Shown: one piece after another, positions 15,886 through 24,570 of the stretch
Layout of the letters: each line of letters opens with the position of its first letter
How positions within the stretch are numbered: the first letter of the stretch is position 1
Source: Hoeflea sp038900095
GTDB taxonomy: Bacteria > Pseudomonadota > Alphaproteobacteria > Rhizobiales > Rhizobiaceae
Length of the DNA: 64,000 bases
Assembly: GCF_038900095.1 (NCBI RefSeq)
Contig: NZ_JBBMQQ010000010.1
Location: forward strand, 114,484-178,483
Direction of reading: 5' to 3'
Program-made: the position numbers and the translations under genes
The notes under the pieces: model-generated
Databases searched by the model: none
Told to the model about the DNA's origin: nothing
The model's input: the letters and a program-made list of their open reading frames with translations, nothing else

Positions 15886-16611
15886 TCAGTCGCGTCCGGC
15901 ATTCATGATTGCCGCCGCCAGGGCTTTGGGATCGGTAAAGCAGAGTTCGTGGCTACCCGGGATCTGCACCAGCCGGAACAGGCCGAGTTTCTCCGACAGC
16001 CGCGGGTGCCAGCCGAGGCTTTGCGGCAGCGCCGTGTCCTCGGTGCAATTGATATAGGACTTAGCGATCTCCATCTCTGCCGGGCTTTTCGTGAGCCTGA
16101 TCGGGTCGGTGAAGGTCGCATAGGGGTGCGGGTTGAGCTTGCTGAATGCAGCCTCGGCGGCTTCAACGCTGGCGTCATTCATGAACGCCTCGCGCCAGAC
16201 CGGGAATGGCAGCATCACGCTGTTGTCACGGCTGCCGGAGCTGATCGCATCGAACAGGCCGACATAATGCGGCGGAACCATATCGTTGAGGCATTCGCCG
16301 TCATTGGGCACAAAGGCGTTCCAGTAGACCAGCCGGCGGATACGGCCGGCCACCCGGTCGGCAGCCCCGGTGATCACCATGCCGCCATAGGAATGGCCAA
16401 GCAGGATGATGTCGGTCAGGTCATTGTCCTCGAGATAGCTGACCAGCGACGCGATCGCAGCCTCAAGCCCGGTGCTGCGCGGATCGCTGGGGCGGTTTCC
16501 CGCAAGCGTCGGGCAATGCACGGTGTGGCCCTCGGCCCGGATCGGGGCTGCGACGTCCTCGAACAGCTCTCCGGTGTGCCACGCGCCATGAACAAGTACA
16601 TATGTCGCCAT
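15886..16611 (-). CDS. Alpha/beta hydrolase (MES/hydroxynitrile-lyase-like)
   Basis: The protein has 241 residues; ATG 16611 is preceded by GGGAGG. The oxyanion-hole segment HGAWHTG is at 8-14, and the nucleophile elbow GHSYGG places Ser74. The late histidine is in IPGSHELCF. The short lid and PGSHE ending match the plant-esterase-like group of alpha/beta hydrolases. It is divergent from an AraC-family regulator 60 bases away, its probable regulator. Substrate unknown. Confidence 0.85.
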   Translation of the reverse strand: MATYVLVHGAWHTGELFEDVAAPIRAEGHTVHCPTLAGNRPSDPRSTGLEAAIASLVSYLEDNDLTDIILLGHSYGGMVITGAADRVAGRIRRLVYWNAFVPNDGECLNDMVPPHYVGLFDAISSGSRDNSVMLPFPVWREAFMNDASVEAAEAAFSKLNPHPYATFTDPIRLTKSPAEMEIAKSYINCTEDTALPQSLGWHPRLSEKLGLFRLVQIPGSHELCFTDPKALAAAIMNAGRD

Positions 16612-16671
16612 TTTCAAATCCTCCCGTTGGCGTTAAGCTCGGAACGCTACCGGGGCGGGAAATTCTGAACA

Positions 16672-17709
16672 ATGGATCAGGGTGAACAGACATGGTCTGA
16701 GGCTGCACAGGTGACCGGGCCGCGCATCTGGCGCACCACGGAAGTCGATCCCGGTGAAGCCTTCGACTATTACCACGAGGGCATCTGCTCGGCCTTCATG
16801 CCGTTGCGCCCCGAGCTTGAGCGCTCATTGAGGCGCGGGTTTCAGGCAACCCATTACGCCTATGGCATTGGCGCCAGCACGCTCAATATGGTCTCCGCAC
16901 AATCCCACCTGGTCCAACGCGGACCGGCAGAGATCGCCGCCTCGTCGGAGGACTGCTACTACCTCAATTTCCAACTCGCCGGCGACTGCCACATCACCCA
17001 GAACGGCACTGACATTGTTCTGCTGCCCGGCGATGTCGGCCTGTTCGACAGCTCGCAAAACTTCGGTCTGCACCACGACACCTTCCCCGAATTGAAGGTC
17101 GCCTCGCTGATGCTGCCCAAGCACAGCATCGGCGCGAACGGCGCGGACCAGCCGGCACGGACACCGCAGCTATTGTCCCGTCACCCGGTCTATGGCCGGT
17201 TGATCACGGAGGCGATGCAGACGCTGGTCGAAACCATCACCGCCGGAAACCATGCCGACATTGCTGGCCTGCAATCGCTGGTCATCTCGCTGCTGGAATT
17301 GACCGGCCGGCCGGACCGCGGGCATTCAGATGCCGGCGCAAGCGCCCTCACAGACAGCGGCGCCATCACCACAGACAGCGCCCGCGGCGCGGCCCAGTTG
17401 CTCAGGGTCAAACGCATCATCCGCGCCCGCTGCACAACGCCGGGCTATTCGGTCGCCGCCTGCGCCCGTGAGACAGCTCTGTCCGAACGCTACATCCACC
17501 GCCTGTTCGAAGGTGATGAAGACAGCTTCGGCACGTTCCTGATCCGCGAACGTCTCACCGCCGCAACCCGAATGCTGCGCCACCCCAACACCGCCCACCT
17601 GCCAACCTCAACAATCGCCACCGAGTCAGGCTTCTCCGACCCCTCCCACTTCCACCGCGCCTTCCGCAGCCGCTACGGTATGACACCGGGATACTGGCGG
17701 CGACGGTAG
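16672..17709 (+). CDS. AraC-family transcriptional regulator
   Basis: The protein has 345 residues. The N-terminal part (about 40-200) looks like the AraC-binding-like domain 2 seen in regulators of catabolic genes (PLRPELERSLRRGFQATHYAYG, DCYYLNFQLAGDCHITQNG). The C-terminal AraC/XylS DNA-binding domain covers about 245-345, with the second helix-turn-helix IATESGFSDPSHFHRAFRSRYG followed by PGYWRRR. It is divergent from the alpha/beta hydrolase and is the left neighbour of the repeat-bounded islet. Confidence 0.9.
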   Translation: MDQGEQTWSEAAQVTGPRIWRTTEVDPGEAFDYYHEGICSAFMPLRPELERSLRRGFQATHYAYGIGASTLNMVSAQSHLVQRGPAEIAASSEDCYYLNFQLAGDCHITQNGTDIVLLPGDVGLFDSSQNFGLHHDTFPELKVASLMLPKHSIGANGADQPARTPQLLSRHPVYGRLITEAMQTLVETITAGNHADIAGLQSLVISLLELTGRPDRGHSDAGASALTDSGAITTDSARGAAQLLRVKRIIRARCTTPGYSVAACARETALSERYIHRLFEGDEDSFGTFLIRERLTAATRMLRHPNTAHLPTSTIATESGFSDPSHFHRAFRSRYGMTPGYWRRR

Positions 17710-17834
17710 GGGGCGGTCGTCAACGGGCTCTGTGGGTATTTTGAAAAATTTTGAGCGTCGCCCCAACAGGCGGATTCAGGCTCTTTGATTTTATTGGATA
17801 ATTAGCCTGTTGCCTCATTTAGTTCCCGGACTCG

Positions 17835-17883
17835 TCGTCACATAAGTCCGGATTCAAGGTCCTCATCGTCAGATAAGTGCGGA
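17835..17883. repeat. Left repeat pair of the tRNA-side islet
   Basis: Two near-identical 18-base units lie head to tail: TCGTCACATAAGTCCGGA at 17835-17852 and TCGTCAGATAAGTGCGGA at 17866-17883 (two mismatches, 31-base period). The same motif recurs inverted at 18602-18634, on the far side of the single gene between them. Confidence 0.7.
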
Positions 17884-17891
17884 CTCTCCAA

Positions 17892-18485
17892 TTATTTCCT
17901 TCTTCCAGATACCGATGAGCACGATGAGAAAAGTTCTTGGATTTCCGATGCTGAACCAGTGGCCGTCATAAAAACCCCTGTCTCCTGGATTCCCACGACG
18001 GAGATTTTTTGTGATGCAGTTGGATCAAACCAGCGGCCGACTTTCGCGACGTCGTTGGGGTCGAGGGGCGGTGTCACAATTGTGTCTGTTTCCCCGATAT
18101 CCTCGTCAGCGAACAGCTGCTCGTACCATACTAGGTCACGACCTCTGTCAACGAGGTCCACGACGAGCGGCAATTCGTGTTCAATACCGTCAACGAAGAG
18201 CGAGACATGATCATCGCGCCCCTTGCGAACGGACCATCGCGGCGAGGGCAACCTGGTCGACAGCACGATATGCAGATTGCCATTTGCTGAACACAGCAGA
18301 TACAACAAGGCTGGGCGCTTCCCTTCTGTATGACGGGCTACCTCCATGCCGCTTCGCACTTCGAATGGGATACCTCTGACTGATCGCCACGCGACTTCGG
18401 TGGCGGTACTCGGCGAAACAGAAAGAACGGTACACGCACTTCCAATGAGGAGCAGCCACAATCGATTCTTCAGTGTTGTCCCCAT
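17892..18485 (-). CDS. Hypothetical secreted protein of the islet
   Basis: I do not recognise this protein. From ATG 18485 it has 197 residues and begins with a convincing Sec signal (TLKNRLWLLLIGSACTVLS, cleavage near ATA/TEV). The mature part contains two cysteines, one in LYLLCSANG and one near the C terminus in FSSCSSVSG. The middle resembles small periplasmic proteins that measure a stress/strain-like value (LHIVLSTRLPSPRWSV, DDHVSLFVDG), but I cannot assign a family. The base composition looks less GC-rich than its neighbours. It is bracketed by inverted repeat pairs and sits beside a tRNA, which suggests it was imported. An in-frame extension to 18593 is possible but would run into the repeats. 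Confidence 0.6.
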   Translation of the reverse strand: MGTTLKNRLWLLLIGSACTVLSVSPSTATEVAWRSVRGIPFEVRSGMEVARHTEGKRPALLYLLCSANGNLHIVLSTRLPSPRWSVRKGRDDHVSLFVDGIEHELPLVVDLVDRGRDLVWYEQLFADEDIGETDTIVTPPLDPNDVAKVGRWFDPTASQKISVVGIQETGVFMTATGSASEIQELFSSCSSVSGRRK

Positions 18486-18601
18486 CCCATCCCGTCCATT
18501 CCGATGCCTCAATCCTGCGCTTTGTAGCATGATCCGCAATTGGCGCAGAAATGCGTTTACAGTCCCCAGCGGGAGTCTGGCTCTTCCCGTCACAAATCGA
18601 G

Positions 18602-18634
18602 TCCGAACTTATGTGACGACAAGTCCGGACTTAT
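18602..18634. repeat. Right repeat pair of the tRNA-side islet, inverted
   Basis: TCCGAACTTATGTGACGA (18602-18619) is the reverse complement of the left unit with one mismatch; TCCGGACTTAT (18624-18634) is a second, shorter copy. The block lies 39 bases from the 3' end of the tRNA. Confidence 0.7.
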
Positions 18635-18672
18635 GCTGTCTGAATCCGCCCTGTTGTGACGATGAACAAATT

Positions 18673-18749
18673 TGGTGGGCCCGGAGGGACTCGAACCCCC
18701 AACCAATCCGTTATGAGCGGACGGCTCTAACCAGTTGAGCTACAGGCCC
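18673..18749 (-). tRNA. tRNA with anticodon CAU, probably tRNA-Ile2 (lysidine type)
   Basis: A 77-base cloverleaf reads on the minus strand: acceptor GGGCCTG/CGGGCCC, D arm GCTC/GAGC, anticodon stem GTCCG/CGGAT with loop CTCATAA, T arm with TTCGAGT, and an encoded ACCA end. The anticodon is CAU. The acceptor stem and loop resemble bacterial tRNA-Ile2, whose C34 is changed to lysidine, more than the elongator or initiator tRNA-Met; this choice is an inference. Confidence 0.92.
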
Positions 18750-19073
18750 GGAGGGTCACGGCAGCGCCTGGTGCTGCCCGTTGGCCGCAATTCTGAAATT
18801 GCCAGCCATCTCCCCGGCCGGACTGGACGTCCGGACGTTGGCGGTTTAGCCCAAAATATCTGCCTTCACAAGCCGTTGCCGTGGCGCCTTCAAAGCGGCG
18901 GTGGCCAATCAAACCGGGTTCCCGGGCACGTCGGCCAGAGACGCGGCGAAATGCAATCTGGCGGCTTGCGCAGCTGCTGCCTGGCTGGCACATCTGTGCG
19001 CGCCGCAATGCCTCCACATTCGCGCGCCAGACAGGGCGCATAGGGACAATCGACCTCTTACCGGAGACTTTTC
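18750..19073. other. Intergenic region between the tRNA and the SIMPL gene
   Basis: About 320 GC-rich bases. They must contain the tRNA promoter (minus strand) and the promoter of the SIMPL gene. Short open frames on both strands have no ribosome site or recognisable product. I see no clear consensus promoter. Confidence 0.5.
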
Positions 19074-19829
19074 ATGACCTCAGCTTTCACCGCCCGCCGC
19101 CGCATGATCCTTGCCGGAGCGCTGTCCGCCCTCATGTTTTCCGCGGCCGCACCGGCCTTTGCCGATGACGCCAAGCGGCCCGAACCGGGCGTGATTTCCG
19201 TGTCCGGCGAAGGCGTGTCCGCGGTCGCACCCGACATGGCGGTGATCTCGCTCACCGTGTTGCGCCAGGCCGAGACCGCGCGCGAGGCACTCGACGCCAA
19301 CAACGAGGCGATGGCCGATGTTCTCGCCGCGATGAAGGCCGAAGGCATTGCCGAGCGCGACCTGCAGACCGGCGCCTTCTCGGTGCAGCCGCGCTGGGTC
19401 TACCCGAAGAACGACGACAGCGAGAACCGGGAGCCGCGGATTGTCGGCTACACCGTCAACAACACGCTGACCGTGCGCATCCGCGATTTGAGCCGGCTCG
19501 GCGACATTCTCGACACCTCCGTCAGCCTCGGCGTCAACCAGGGCGGCAACATCGTCTTCACCAATGACGACCAAGACAAGATCCGCGAGGCAGCCCGCCT
19601 CGATGCCGTCGCCCAGGCCAAAGCCAAGGCCGAAGCCATGACCGGCGCGCTGGGCGTCTCGCTTGGCCGGATCACCCAGATATCGGAGAATTCCTACTCC
19701 GCCCCGCCGGCGCCGATGGCGCGCGCCGAAATGGTGATGATGGCCAAATCGGCCGATTCGGTTCCGGTCGCCTCCGGCGAGAACGAGTACCGCGTCACCG
19801 TCAACGTCACCTGGGAAATCGCCCAGTAG
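19074..19829 (+). CDS. SIMPL-domain (DUF541) periplasmic protein
   Basis: The protein has 251 residues with an N-terminal signal peptide (TARRRMILAGALSALMF to AFA-DD, about 1-30); the ATG at 19074 has GGAG seven bases upstream. The SIMPL/DUF541 signature ISVSGEGVSAVAPDMAVISLTVLR starts at about 42, and IVGYTVNNTLTVRIRDL is in the middle. Relatives include E. coli YggE and Brucella BP26, an immunodominant periplasmic antigen that forms ring-like channels. A precise role is not established; YggE-type proteins are linked to oxidative stress. A strong terminator follows. Confidence 0.9.
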   Translation: MTSAFTARRRMILAGALSALMFSAAAPAFADDAKRPEPGVISVSGEGVSAVAPDMAVISLTVLRQAETAREALDANNEAMADVLAAMKAEGIAERDLQTGAFSVQPRWVYPKNDDSENREPRIVGYTVNNTLTVRIRDLSRLGDILDTSVSLGVNQGGNIVFTNDDQDKIREAARLDAVAQAKAKAEAMTGALGVSLGRITQISENSYSAPPAPMARAEMVMMAKSADSVPVASGENEYRVTVNVTWEIAQ

Positions 19830-19882
19830 GCTGAGGCTACCCTCTATCCGCTGTCCGGGGACAAACCGGATCGCAGACAGCA

Positions 19883-19917
19883 CAAAACCCCGGGAGGGAG
19901 GCGCCCCCGGGGTTTTG
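19883..19917. terminator. Bidirectional terminator after the SIMPL gene
   Basis: A perfect 12-bp arm pair (19883-19894 and 19906-19917) of the form CAAAACCCCGGG / CCCGGGGTTTTG. T-runs lie on both strands, so it closes the SIMPL gene and the convergent small secreted protein gene. Confidence 0.8.
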
Positions 19918-19939
19918 CGTGTCCGGATATGTGCCCGGA

Positions 19940-20314
19940 CTAGCGACGGTAGCTGATCACCGGGCAGTTGCGCTGATTGGCAAAGACCACCCGGACAGTG
20001 CGGTGATGGCGCACGCCCTGGACGACAACCCGCCGGTTGTTGGCACGAACGACATCGGCGCGGCGGACGCCCATGTGGCGGGCTTTCTGTACCGCGCGCT
20101 GCGGCTTGCAGGCGCTGCGGCCATGGCCACGATGGCCTTCAAACCGGTTCCAGCCGCCGCGACGGTCATGATCGCGGATGACGATGCCGCCGCCATGGCC
20201 GCCGATCGAGAGTTCAAATCCGACGCCGCCGGCATTGGCGGCAGGAGCGGAAGCGGCGACGCCGGCAGTGGCGACAACGAGGGCGGCGAGGGCATTGCGA
20301 ATGAAAGTGTTCAT
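19940..20314 (-). CDS. Small secreted basic protein of unknown function
   Basis: From ATG 20314 the protein has 124 residues: signal peptide NTFIRNALAALVVATAGVAA to ANA-GG (about 1-28), a glycine-rich linker (GGHGGGIVIRDHDRRGGW), then a basic domain with two cysteines that may form a disulfide (SACKPQRAVQKARHMGVRRA and NQRNCPVISYRR). Small proteins with this C-x(n)-A-x3-A-x2-G-x-RRA-V pattern are common in Rhizobiales but have no known function. The longer frame to 20371 lacks a signal-like start. Confidence 0.75.
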   Translation of the reverse strand: MNTFIRNALAALVVATAGVAASAPAANAGGVGFELSIGGHGGGIVIRDHDRRGGWNRFEGHRGHGRSACKPQRAVQKARHMGVRRADVVRANNRRVVVQGVRHHRTVRVVFANQRNCPVISYRR

Positions 20315-20529
20315 GACTGTTCTCCAGATTTGGTGGCGCTTTGCGCCTTGAGTGGGTGTCCCTGACTTCAATCTTGTCTCGACCGGTTGTCCCGTTCGAT
20401 TGACCCCACACTAGCCCCGCCTGCCTGAACCGAATTGGAACCGGCCGTTCATCTCGCGTTCATGAAAGATTGCCCCGCCCGGCAGCCGCAATCAGCGGTC
20501 AAATGGCCGGATTGCCATGCACCGGATGC

Positions 20530-21135
20530 TCACAGATCCCGGCCCCAGACCTGCAGCCGCTTGACGCTCTCGTCCGTCTCGCCAAGGTCGCGCCAGGAAA
20601 ATTCTGCCTGCAAGCCGTCGAGCGGCCGGTAGCCGAGCCGCCGCCAGAAACTCTCAAGCGGCACATAATCACGAGGCTTGGCCGGATGATCGGCAGGCCG
20701 GATCACCGAGGCGAAGACCGCGTGCGCAAACCCTTGCGCCCTGCCCGCCGCCTCGCGCATTTCGAAGAATTTCCGGCCCGCACCCTGCCCGCGAAAGCCA
20801 GGCAGCAGCACCGACTCGGCCAGGTAGAAGAAGTTCTTCGGATCGAGCCCGGCGCGGGCGAACGGCGCGGCGAACTCGTCGGCGTGATCGGCCAGCGGTG
20901 CGGCTGTCGCCGCCCCCACCATCCGCCCATTCGTATCCCGCGCCGCCACCACCAAGGCACCCGGCGAAGCGGCAAAGCGGCTCAGATAGCCCGCCTCGTA
21001 GGCCGCATCGCCGTCATAGAGATAGGGCCAGCCGGCAAACACCGCGATCCGCAGCCGGGCCAGGTCATCAAGCGCCAGCGCGATATCGTCAGCTGAAAGA
21101 ACCGAGAAGCCAAGATCAGGTTTTGACGCCACCAC
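20530..21135 (-). CDS. GNAT-family N-acetyltransferase
   Basis: The protein has 201 residues. The acetyl-CoA binding motif A of the GNAT fold is visible as AESVLLPGFRGQGAGRKFFEMREA (about 109-132), with the R/Q-x-x-G-x-G/A signature FRGQGAG. Earlier strands include AGYLSRFAASPGALVVAARD. The start is GTG 21135 preceded by GAGGTG; no ATG is available near it. It lies eight bases behind the NTF2-like gene on the same strand, so the two are likely an operon. The acceptor substrate is unknown. Confidence 0.85.
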   Translation of the reverse strand: MVASKPDLGFSVLSADDIALALDDLARLRIAVFAGWPYLYDGDAAYEAGYLSRFAASPGALVVAARDTNGRMVGAATAAPLADHADEFAAPFARAGLDPKNFFYLAESVLLPGFRGQGAGRKFFEMREAAGRAQGFAHAVFASVIRPADHPAKPRDYVPLESFWRRLGYRPLDGLQAEFSWRDLGETDESVKRLQVWGRDL

Positions 21136-21143
21136 CGGACACC

Positions 21144-21557
21144 TCAGCCGGCGGTGACCTGCGCGATCCAGTCGGTCAGGTTGTAGCTCATCGTCACCCG
21201 GCTGATGAGGCCGTCGTCGATCTCGAAGAAGATACCCGCGGGCAGCGTGTAGCGCTGGCCATTGGCTTCGGGCAGGCCCTCGTCGGTGGCCAGATAGGTG
21301 CCGCGAACGGTAAATTCCGCGGCGGCATGGGTTCCGCTCTCGTCGGCCATGATGACGATATCGCCAAGCTGCTCGTCGTAATGCCGGCTCATCTTCGCGT
21401 TGAACCAGCGGAATTTTTCCTTGCCGATCTCGCGTTCGCCCTGGTTGATGTCATGCGCCACGTCATCCGACAGGCACTCCAGCATGGCTTCCGAGCTCTT
21501 GGCGTTGAAAGCGTCGAGATAGCGGCGAATCAGGGCGATGGTGGTGTCTCTGCTCAT
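21144..21557 (-). CDS. SnoaL/NTF2-like domain protein
   Basis: The protein has 137 residues from ATG 21557, preceded by GGAG; an upstream in-frame start at 21605 would add 16 residues with no function. The alpha+beta barrel pattern is typical of the NTF2-like superfamily (ALIRRYLDAFNAKSSEAMLECL, then ISRVTMSYNLTDWIAQV). Members are small isomerases, hydrolases or ligand-binding proteins that cannot be told apart by sequence. It is the first gene of a two-gene operon with the acetyltransferase. Confidence 0.82.
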   Translation of the reverse strand: MSRDTTIALIRRYLDAFNAKSSEAMLECLSDDVAHDINQGEREIGKEKFRWFNAKMSRHYDEQLGDIVIMADESGTHAAAEFTVRGTYLATDEGLPEANGQRYTLPAGIFFEIDDGLISRVTMSYNLTDWIAQVTAG

Positions 21558-22424
21558 GATGATCTCCAAGGGTAAAAGCGGGTTGCACACAGGTGCCACA
21601 GGCAAGCGGGATGGGGCAAGGGCAAGTGAGACGACCGGTTCATCCGCTCCCGGACTTAACGCCGTAACCGCTTCCCCGGTTCCACTGCTTCGGCGCCGCC
21701 GCGTCCGGGCACGCCAAATCCCCCGCGCGCGTCAACGCCGGAGTTTGAACAGGCTGGAGTCCGGAGGGCCGCACGCAGGCTGTGCCGTTCGGAATTGGGT
21801 TTGGTGGGCATGTCCCGCCTGAAGCGGAGACATGCGGGGTGGCGCAGCTTGCGCGCGGCCCGAGCTTCGCCGGATGGTGTCCACACCCGGCAGGCAGTTG
21901 CTTGCCGCTTTTTCGCCGCCCGGACACGGGCGACCGTAAGCGACGGGTGGCTTCGTCCGGCACGGGCTGGGCCTTGCGTTGACGATCCGGGCACGCCAGG
22001 GCGACGGCGATTGAACGCCACGCCTATCCCGCATCCGCAAGACGGCCCGCCACAGGCCCGTCTCCACCCTCACCCTGACAGCCGGCCGGCGCTGGCCGGG
22101 CACAAGGGGCAAGGATGACTCCGGTGGCTGGCTTGGCCGATCATCCCGTTCGGGGGTAACCCGTCCAGGCTGATCCTGCTGCCAGCGGAACCCGCCGGTG
22201 CACCGCCTCCTCCCTCGTCCCGCCGCACGTTACCGCAGGCTTCCGGAGGCCTTCCTCCCGCCTGGACCGACACGTTCGCGGGTCCATCCGGCAGCGGGAG
22301 CGGCATGAGTGTGACACGAGGTTTGGAGGGTGTGGACAAAATGGGGGGATTTTTGGTTTGTACTACCCGGTTATCGTCATCCCGGGCCGATCCACTCGTC
22401 ATCCTCGCCACCGGTCCGAGGCCC
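21558..22424. other. Unexplained GC-rich gap of 0.87 kb
   Basis: No convincing gene fits here. Several frames stay open on both strands, as expected for very GC-rich DNA, but their translations are rich in Arg, Pro, Ala, Ser and Gly and have no domain-like pattern. The stretch is dense in self-complementary GC blocks, for example GCCGGCCGGCGC-type runs near 22080-22100. It may be a dispersed intergenic repeat, a decayed gene, or a long leader region for the NTF2-like operon. Confidence 0.5.
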
Positions 22425-23588
22425 TCAAAACTCCGGAAAGCCCCTTTGCCGCCACTGGGTACGCGGGACTGGCGTGCCGACCTTGAAGGTGAATGCGGTG
22501 ACGCGGAGCGCGTCGGCGTCGACGGTGCAGCGGAAGCTCAGATTGTACCAGGCGCCGCCGGCGCGGAAGGCGGCGTTGGGCACGTTGAGCACAGTACCGC
22601 CGGGCAGCCGGTAGTTTGGCAGCAGTTCGACGCGGTAGGATTCGGGCGCGCGGCGCAGCTGCTCGCGCAACTCGGATGTGCAGAGCTGGCTGCCGCGAGC
22701 GTCGCGCGGCAGCGCCCCCATGGCCGTGGTCGCGACTGCATGACCGGTGTCGACGCTTGAAGACAGCGCCCGCACCCCGGGCAGGCCGTTGTCGACGGCA
22801 GGCGCGGCGTCCTGGGAACGCGGCGGCTCGGCCCTGGGCGGATCAGGCTTCCGCGGCGATGGCGCCGGGACGGCAGGCTTTTCCGGCAGCAGCGCGGTTT
22901 CGGTCTGTTCGGCCGTTTCCGGCTGGTCGGCAGGCAGGTCGCCTGACTGCTCCGCGTCGGCCACGGCGTTCTCGGCCGGCAGTGCCGGCGCCGGTTGCTC
23001 CACGGGCGCTTCGGCCGGATCTTCGGCCACGGTTTCCGGAGGGCTCTCGGCCACAGGCTCTACCGGTTCTTCAACCGGGGCGTCGGCCTCCGGCGGGACC
23101 TCGGCGGCAGTTTCGGGCTCAGGCTCCGGCTCGGACTCCGGCTCTGCGGCGGGCTCATCCGGTTGCGTCTCCGCCGGCTCTGCGGCAGGCGCTTGCGCCG
23201 CGCCGCCATCGAGCGCGATCTCCGGCCCCCCGTCCTCCTCGCCGAACTGGAACACCGGGCGCAGCACCGGGATCGGCACGCCCTCTCCCTCGTCTTCCGG
23301 CTCTCCCGGTGCAGGCAGGGCTTCGGCGGCCTGCTCTGGCTCCGGCTCTTCAGCGGGTTCGGGCGGGGCTTCGGCTTGCGGCTCAGGCGCGGGCTCGGGT
23401 TCCGGTGCAGGCTCCGGTTCCGGCGGCGGCACGATCGTCACCGCCACCACCTCTTCCTCGGGTTCGGCAGCCTCCATCGGATCGGGCAGGTCAAACAGCA
23501 GAACGGCCACGATCAGCGCGTGCAGAAACAGCGACAGCGCCAAGCCCCCGCCCAAACCGTTCAACCTGATTTCACGCCACCGCATCAT
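22425..23588 (-). CDS. DUF930-domain protein with TonB-like N terminus
   Basis: The protein has 387 residues in three parts: one N-terminal membrane helix (about 14-32, GLALSLFLHALIVAVLLF), a long Pro/Glu-rich spacer (about 40-270, many EPEPAPEP-type repeats) and a C-terminal DUF930 domain (about 285-387) opening RGSQLCTSELREQLRR with a second cysteine in SFRCTVD. The layout is that of TonB, i.e. an inner-membrane anchor with a stiff periplasm-spanning arm, but the C-terminal domain is not TonB_C. DUF930 proteins occur mainly in Rhizobiales; function unknown. The low-complexity region encodes open frames on the opposite strand that are shadows. Confidence 0.82.
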   Translation of the reverse strand: MMRWREIRLNGLGGGLALSLFLHALIVAVLLFDLPDPMEAAEPEEEVVAVTIVPPPEPEPAPEPEPAPEPQAEAPPEPAEEPEPEQAAEALPAPGEPEDEGEGVPIPVLRPVFQFGEEDGGPEIALDGGAAQAPAAEPAETQPDEPAAEPESEPEPEPETAAEVPPEADAPVEEPVEPVAESPPETVAEDPAEAPVEQPAPALPAENAVADAEQSGDLPADQPETAEQTETALLPEKPAVPAPSPRKPDPPRAEPPRSQDAAPAVDNGLPGVRALSSSVDTGHAVATTAMGALPRDARGSQLCTSELREQLRRAPESYRVELLPNYRLPGGTVLNVPNAAFRAGGAWYNLSFRCTVDADALRVTAFTFKVGTPVPRTQWRQRGFPEF

Positions 23589-23781
23589 GGAGCGAGCAAT
23601 AGCAGAAAATCAGGCGAAACAAGGGACATGACAGGGCGGGTCACCAAATTGTGTGCAAGCGGCGACTGTCTTCCCGGATGCCTGGCGCCAAGGCCTCGGC
23701 CCGAGAGAAGCGCGGCGATGGAACGGCTCGGGGGCCTGTGCGTTGGCAAACCGACACGATTGCGATCAAGGAGCCTGTTTC

Positions 23782-24456
23782 ATGACCACAAAGACCCTCT
23801 TCATCACCGGCGCATCCAGCGGCATCGGCGCCGCCACCGCCCGGGCGGCACGGCTGGCGGGCTGGAATGTCGGGCTGTTTGCCCGCTCTGAGGACAAGCT
23901 CGACGCGCTGGTCGAGGAACTCGGCGACCGCGCCATGGCCCTGCCCGGCGACGTAACCAGCCTGGACGAGCTGAACCAGGCGATGGCCAGGTTGCGGCAC
24001 ACCTATGGTGGCGTCGACGCGGCCTTTGCCAATGCCGGGATGGGAGTCGAAGCCGCAGGCACCGAGAACGGCGACCCCGACGAATGGGACACTCTGGTGG
24101 ACGTCAACATCAAGGGCCTGCTCTACACCGCCAAGGCGGCAATGCCGCATCTGCGCCTGCGCAAGGGCCACATGGTGATGACCGGATCGGCCGCCGGACG
24201 GGTGCATATTTCCGGCTCCGTCTACGGCGCCTCGAAATGGTTCGTGCACGGCTATGCCGGCAACCTGGCCGAGGAGATGAAAGAGTGGGGCGGCCGCTGC
24301 ACCGTGGTGGCGCCCGGCATGGTCAACACCGCCTTCTTCGACGAGGAAAAACCCGACAAGCTGCAGCCCGAAGACGTGGCCGACGCGGTGATCTTCGCGC
24401 TCGACGCCAATCCTCGCAACACGGTGCGCGAAGTCTTCCTGATGCCCTCGGACTGA
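23782..24456 (+). CDS. Short-chain dehydrogenase/reductase (SDR)
   Basis: The protein has 224 residues from ATG 23782, with AAGGAG upstream. The cofactor motif TGASSGIG is at 9-16 and the catalytic YxxxK is Y148/K152 (VYGASKW), with the supporting serine in VMTGSAAGR about 13 residues before. The arginine in FARSEDKL after the second strand suggests NADP preference. Classical SDR; substrate unknown. It may be co-transcribed with the GST 114 bases downstream, although a 7-bp hairpin (24466-24487) lies between them. Confidence 0.9.
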   Translation: MTTKTLFITGASSGIGAATARAARLAGWNVGLFARSEDKLDALVEELGDRAMALPGDVTSLDELNQAMARLRHTYGGVDAAFANAGMGVEAAGTENGDPDEWDTLVDVNIKGLLYTAKAAMPHLRLRKGHMVMTGSAAGRVHISGSVYGASKWFVHGYAGNLAEEMKEWGGRCTVVAPGMVNTAFFDEEKPDKLQPEDVADAVIFALDANPRNTVREVFLMPSD

Positions 24457-24570
24457 CCTTGCTGCTGCCGGGCCCCGCCGCCCGGCAGGCCACCGGCTTG
24501 TCCGTTTCCCCCGAACCTGCCATGACAAACGCCATCACAGGCACATGAGAGACAGACGGGAGAGAGCGAG

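Noticed and set aside
17710..18672. A duplicated tRNA 3' end marking an attachment site of the islet
   Set aside because: I looked for a copy of the tRNA 3' end left of the islet and did not see one; only the inverted repeats are supported.
21732..22411. Minus- and plus-strand frames of 107-126 codons in the GC-rich gap
   Set aside because: No ribosome sites, low-complexity translations, and overlapping frames on both strands equally open.
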